Of a stretch of DNA of 7,224 bases, positions 4,517-7,224 are shown one piece after another. The stretch's first letter is position 1, and the number at the start of each line of letters is the position of its first letter. Source of the DNA: Spirochaetota bacterium (GTDB lineage: Bacteria > Spirochaetota > Leptospiria > Turneriellales > Turneriellaceae); assembly GCA_029561505.1 (NCBI GenBank), contig JAKQXK010000386.1:1-7224 (forward strand), read 5' to 3'. The position numbers and the translations under genes were made by a program. The notes below the pieces were generated by a model. The model made no database searches. It had not been told where the DNA came from and saw only the letters and a list, made by a program, of their open reading frames with translations.

Positions 4517-6487
4517 TCAGAATTTTTCATACGAACCTGAATTTATGACGATAGGTTCACTGCCGAGCGAGCTTTTTGCACTGGCTGCACCCGTGCGTGC
4601 AGACTTTGCAGCCATGGCCTGCTTGAACGTATTTGCCGCCGAATAACCGTGTGAAATCGCGGCCCCTTCGCTTGCGAAGCTGAAAAACTTCAGACCTTCA
4701 ATGAGGGTAGCTGTCTGCGAGCTCATCTCTTCGGCGGTCGCGGCCAACTCTTCAGCGGCCGAAGCCGTCTGCTCTGTCGTTTGGTTCAGGCGCCCCATAG
4801 TCTCGCTAATCTGCTGAGCAGCCTGATTCTGCTCTTCTGATGCATGGCGAATTGCCAATACCTTTTGCGCGGTGTTGTGCATACCATCGGTAATGAGATT
4901 CAGCGAAGCTGCTGCATTTTCTGAAACAGCCGAGCTATCGCGAAGCAGAGCCTGAATTTGTTTTGCGGCCTGGCCGCTCGTTTCGGCGAGCTTACCAACT
5001 TCGGTGGCGACGACGGCAAAACCCCGCCCGTGTTCACCGGCCCGCGCAGCTTCGATTGTTGCATTCAGGGCCAGAAGATTTGTCTGTGCCGCGATTTCTT
5101 GTACAATCTGTATGCGCTCTGAAATATTATTCATAGAGGCCACAGCATCGCGAATGTTTTCAACACCGGTTTTGGTGACGTTCACAGCTACACTTGCTGT
5201 TTTGTCTGTCTCTACCGCGTTCTGCGCGTTCTTCTGAATCAAGTTAACCATTTCACCCAGCGCTGCGCCCGTTTCTTCAACATGCGCCGCCTGATCCATG
5301 GCCCCGTTATTGAGCATTTCGGCCGTGCTCGATACCTGCTGCGCCGCCAGCGCAATCTCAGATGCGCCCTGGTGCACCTGTCGCAAGACGCCGCGCAGTC
5401 TCTCAGCCATAATCTGCAGCGAGTTCATGAATGCGCCAATTTCGTCGTGCGTGTCGGCCCTGATTTCAAATTCAAGGTTGCCCGTTGCCAACCTTTCTGA
5501 AATTTGCATTGCTTCATCGAGTGACCGGGATATCTGCTTGAGAATAAACCAGCCAACAAATGCTGAGAGCAAAGCGCCAACGAAAGTCAGTAGAAGCACC
5601 GTGAGTTGCTTCACCCTGAGTAACCACGCCCGGGCCTCAAGCCGCGTCTGTAACTCTTGCGTGGCGCGGGTAAAAAGTTCACCCGCAACCTTGGCTGCAG
5701 CCATCGCTGCTACACCCGTCTTTTCACGACCGTCACCCCTGCCCGTGTTTGCCCGCAGTTCTTCAAGCGATCGCAGCGTTTCGTCGAACTGTTTTTCAAA
5801 GAGGTTCTTCTTATCATTCAGATAAGTCTGAATTCGCCAGCGATTTTTTTCGAGTTGTTCTGTAAGGTATGAAATGATGCCCCGATTTGCGTCGCGTGCA
5901 ACAGTATTTGTGAAGTAATTCAGTTTCATCAGTTCAACCGCTTCTATCATGGGAGCGACAATATGGTGAGAGAGCTGGTTCAGATAATAGCTTGCGGCTT
6001 CAGGTTCGAGATCGAGCAAAGATTTTTCAGAGACAACCCCCTGAAACACCATAATCGCGTGAATCGTTTCAGAATGCAGGTTGATGTGCCCGACACGGTC
6101 GGCCTTGAGATTGGTGTCAGACAAATAAATCAGCTTTGCCCGCAGGTCAGACCAGACAATTTCAAGATCAAGAAACTTCTTCTCTCGAGTCTGCGTTGCA
6201 TCGATTTCTTCGACAGCCCGAACCAGCGCAGCACTCGCAGCCTTGAAATCTGCGTCCGCTTCGCCCGGCAACCCGGCGACTATTGACCGCCGCTGCTGCA
6301 CTGCCTGAACCAGACGTTGCAGGGGCGCCGAAAAGTGTACACCTGCAACCTCGAGACGGGTTGAGAGAATGTCTTCAGACGTTTTGAGAAAGAACTGCAG
6401 AGACAGATATATGAGCGGGAGCACCAATAAAATGGCGGCGATTGACATTTTCGTGCGCACGCGCATGTTTGAGAGCAGAGACCTCAT
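4517..6487 (-). CDS. Methyl-accepting chemotaxis protein with HAMP domain
   Basis: A 656-residue inner-membrane chemoreceptor that controls the CheA kinase through CheW. Layout: short cytoplasmic start, TM1 (about 14-34), a periplasmic sensor of about 260 residues (35-293), TM2 (about 295-315), HAMP (316-369) and a long coiled-coil signalling domain to about 605. The conserved hairpin tip is plain: [20 protein letters not shown] (464-483), then [19 protein letters not shown] (484-502). The sensor is all-helical in appearance; its first part ([20 protein letters not shown], 56-75) recalls the Q-x-x-R-x-x-x-x-G signature of nitrate/4-helix-type sensors, but the ligand is unknown. A flexible Ala/Ser/Gly-rich tail (606-651) ends in SYEKF (652-656), resembling the C-terminal CheR-docking pentapeptide. 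ATG 6487 gives a complete TM1 context; its ribosome site is weak (GAGAA, 8 nt). It is divergent from ridA and upstream of the crotonase gene. Confidence 0.97.
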   Translation of the reverse strand: MRSLLSNMRVRTKMSIAAILLVLPLIYLSLQFFLKTSEDILSTRLEVAGVHFSAPLQRLVQAVQQRRSIVAGLPGEADADFKAASAALVRAVEEIDATQTREKKFLDLEIVWSDLRAKLIYLSDTNLKADRVGHINLHSETIHAIMVFQGVVSEKSLLDLEPEAASYYLNQLSHHIVAPMIEAVELMKLNYFTNTVARDANRGIISYLTEQLEKNRWRIQTYLNDKKNLFEKQFDETLRSLEELRANTGRGDGREKTGVAAMAAAKVAGELFTRATQELQTRLEARAWLLRVKQLTVLLLTFVGALLSAFVGWFILKQISRSLDEAMQISERLATGNLEFEIRADTHDEIGAFMNSLQIMAERLRGVLRQVHQGASEIALAAQQVSSTAEMLNNGAMDQAAHVEETGAALGEMVNLIQKNAQNAVETDKTASVAVNVTKTGVENIRDAVASMNNISERIQIVQEIAAQTNLLALNATIEAARAGEHGRGFAVVATEVGKLAETSGQAAKQIQALLRDSSAVSENAAASLNLITDGMHNTAQKVLAIRHASEEQNQAAQQISETMGRLNQTTEQTASAAEELAATAEEMSSQTATLIEGLKFFSFASEGAAISHGYSAANTFKQAMAAKSARTGAASAKSSLGSEPIVINSGSYEKF

Positions 6488-6572
6488 CGTTCAATTCTCG
6501 ACCTGAAGTGTGCTTTCGTTGATCTTTTATTTCATTGACGGGTCAGGTTTCGACCCCGGCCAATCGGCGAAT

Positions 6573-6950
6573 ATGAAGATAATCGCTACCCCTGAGGCCC
6601 CGGCTGCGGTCGGGCCATACTCGCAGGCAATTCTTGCGGGTGACTATCTGTTTCTTTCGGGCCAGATACCCCTCGTACCCGAAACGGGCCTGCTGGTCGC
6701 CGAAGACGTAAAATCACAGACCGAACAGGTGATGAAGAACGTGCGTGCCGTCTGCGAGGCTGCAGGCGGCGGTCTCGGCAAAATTGTTAAATGTACGGTC
6801 TTTTTGACAGATTTGGGGCAGTTTCAGACCATGAACGAGGTATACGCTGCCCATTTTGGGGATCATAAACCCGCCCGTTCGACTATTCAGGTTTCTGCGC
6901 TGCCTCGCGGCGCTTCGGTCGAGATAGAAGCGATAATGTATTTGAAATAA
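6573..6950 (+). CDS. ridA: RidA family reactive enamine/imine deaminase
   Basis: RidA proteins are small cytoplasmic trimers that hydrolyse 2-aminoacrylate and related enamines/imines released by PLP enzymes such as threonine dehydratase, sparing those enzymes from damage. From ATG 6573 the product is 125 residues, the standard family length. It opens with KIIATPEAPAAVGPYSQAI, and the key residues are present: Tyr16 in GPYSQ, Arg102 in PARSTIQV and Glu119 in VEIEAI. The frame is open back to 6510, but the extra 21 residues lie before the conserved start and are best left out. The ribosome site is weak (GGCGA). The 85 bp between this start and the divergent chemoreceptor start must hold both promoters; no convincing -35/-10 pair was found there. 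The gene is followed after 27 bp by another rightward gene, so the two may be co-transcribed. Confidence 0.95.
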   Translation: MKIIATPEAPAAVGPYSQAILAGDYLFLSGQIPLVPETGLLVAEDVKSQTEQVMKNVRAVCEAAGGGLGKIVKCTVFLTDLGQFQTMNEVYAAHFGDHKPARSTIQVSALPRGASVEIEAIMYLK

Positions 6951-6977
6951 AGCCCCGGTCTGACGAGAATTACCTAT

Positions 6978-7224
6978 ATGATCTCTGATTTTATTCTGAA
7001 ACTGATCTCGAACCCGAACTTCAACGGTCAACCGATCAGCATGATCGAGCAGCAGATCAGCAACTTTGTTGAACAAAACAAGCAACAAATGTCTGCAGTG
7101 ATTGCTAGCCAGAAATTTTATCCCGGGCTTGCGGGTGACAAAGCGACCGACAAGCTGATTCAAGACGTGCGCACCTATATTTCGCAGACCATTGTCGACA
7201 AAGCCCGGCAGGTTGTACCAGGCT
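6978..7224 (+). CDS. Unrecognised protein, 5' part only (runs off the window)
   Basis: From ATG 6978 an open frame of 82 codons continues to the window edge. It begins MISDFILKLISNPNFNGQPI and continues with polar, Gln/Asn-rich helix-like sequence (SMIEQQISNFVEQNKQQMSA, 21-40), then QKFYPGLAGDKATDKLIQDV (45-64) and TYISQTIVDKARQVVPG (66-82). There is no signal peptide or hydrophobic segment in this part. Codon use matches the neighbours, and the frame is bounded upstream only by the ridA stop. The start is 27 bp after ridA; GAGAA 10 nt upstream is a poor ribosome site, so translation may be aided by the preceding gene. I do not recognise the family; the amphipathic helices suggest a structural or regulatory cytoplasmic protein, which is a guess. 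Confidence 0.7.
   Translation, partial: MISDFILKLISNPNFNGQPISMIEQQISNFVEQNKQQMSAVIASQKFYPGLAGDKATDKLIQDVRTYISQTIVDKARQVVPG

Noticed and set aside
6510..6572. An upstream extension of RidA by 21 residues
   Set aside because: The extra sequence lies before the conserved KIIATPEAPAA start, exceeds the family length, and would consume the divergent promoter region.
6714..7163. A 149-codon minus-strand frame opposite ridA and the downstream gene
   Set aside because: Antisense to the conserved RidA active-site region and across the intergenic gap; no recognisable features.

Overview
The window looks like a piece of chromosome from a diderm (Gram-negative-type) bacterium of middling GC content. 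The evidence is a lipoprotein signal peptide with a lipobox, a two-transmembrane chemoreceptor and ordinary housekeeping genes. A Leptospirales spirochaete of the Turneriella type is my best guess, but it rests on general appearance only. No phage, transposase, CRISPR array, tRNA or rRNA gene was seen.

Layout. At the extreme left the first codons of a leftward gene (34 to 1) read MADTKLPVTVI, the usual opening of COG0523/G3E (CobW-type) metal-chaperone GTPases. A short AT-rich divergent control region follows. It has an exact TATAAT and a dyad operator candidate (74-89). A rightward thioredoxin-reductase-like flavoprotein comes next (116-1018). A second, related dyad (1138-1153) lies in the gap before a TolB-like beta-propeller lipoprotein (1232-2236). 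That gene ends at a hairpin (2245-2278) and converges on a leftward block: an 80-residue Cys/His protein (2541-2299) with a perfect 15-bp Fur-type palindrome upstream (2582-2596), an ATP-type 6-phosphofructokinase (3602-2604), a crotonase-fold protein (4451-3684) and a methyl-accepting chemotaxis protein (6487-4517). The 81-bp gap between the crotonase and phosphofructokinase genes is filled by a multi-hairpin palindromic element (about 3589-3684), which also reaches into the phosphofructokinase start. On the right, divergent from the chemoreceptor, are ridA (6573-6950) and, 27 bp later, the start of an unrecognised gene that runs off the edge (6978-7224).

How it may work together. The left 2.6 kb carries three Fur-superfamily-like palindromes, each next to the start region of a gene: the GTPase/flavoprotein pair, the lipoprotein, and the small Cys/His protein. 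This suggests a local metal-responsive (zinc or iron) gene cluster. The link is inferred from operator-like sequence and gene types; no regulator gene is visible here. The chemoreceptor, crotonase and phosphofructokinase genes run in the same direction and may share transcripts, but they do not form an obvious single pathway. RidA protects PLP enzymes by removing reactive enamines/imines and is probably independent.
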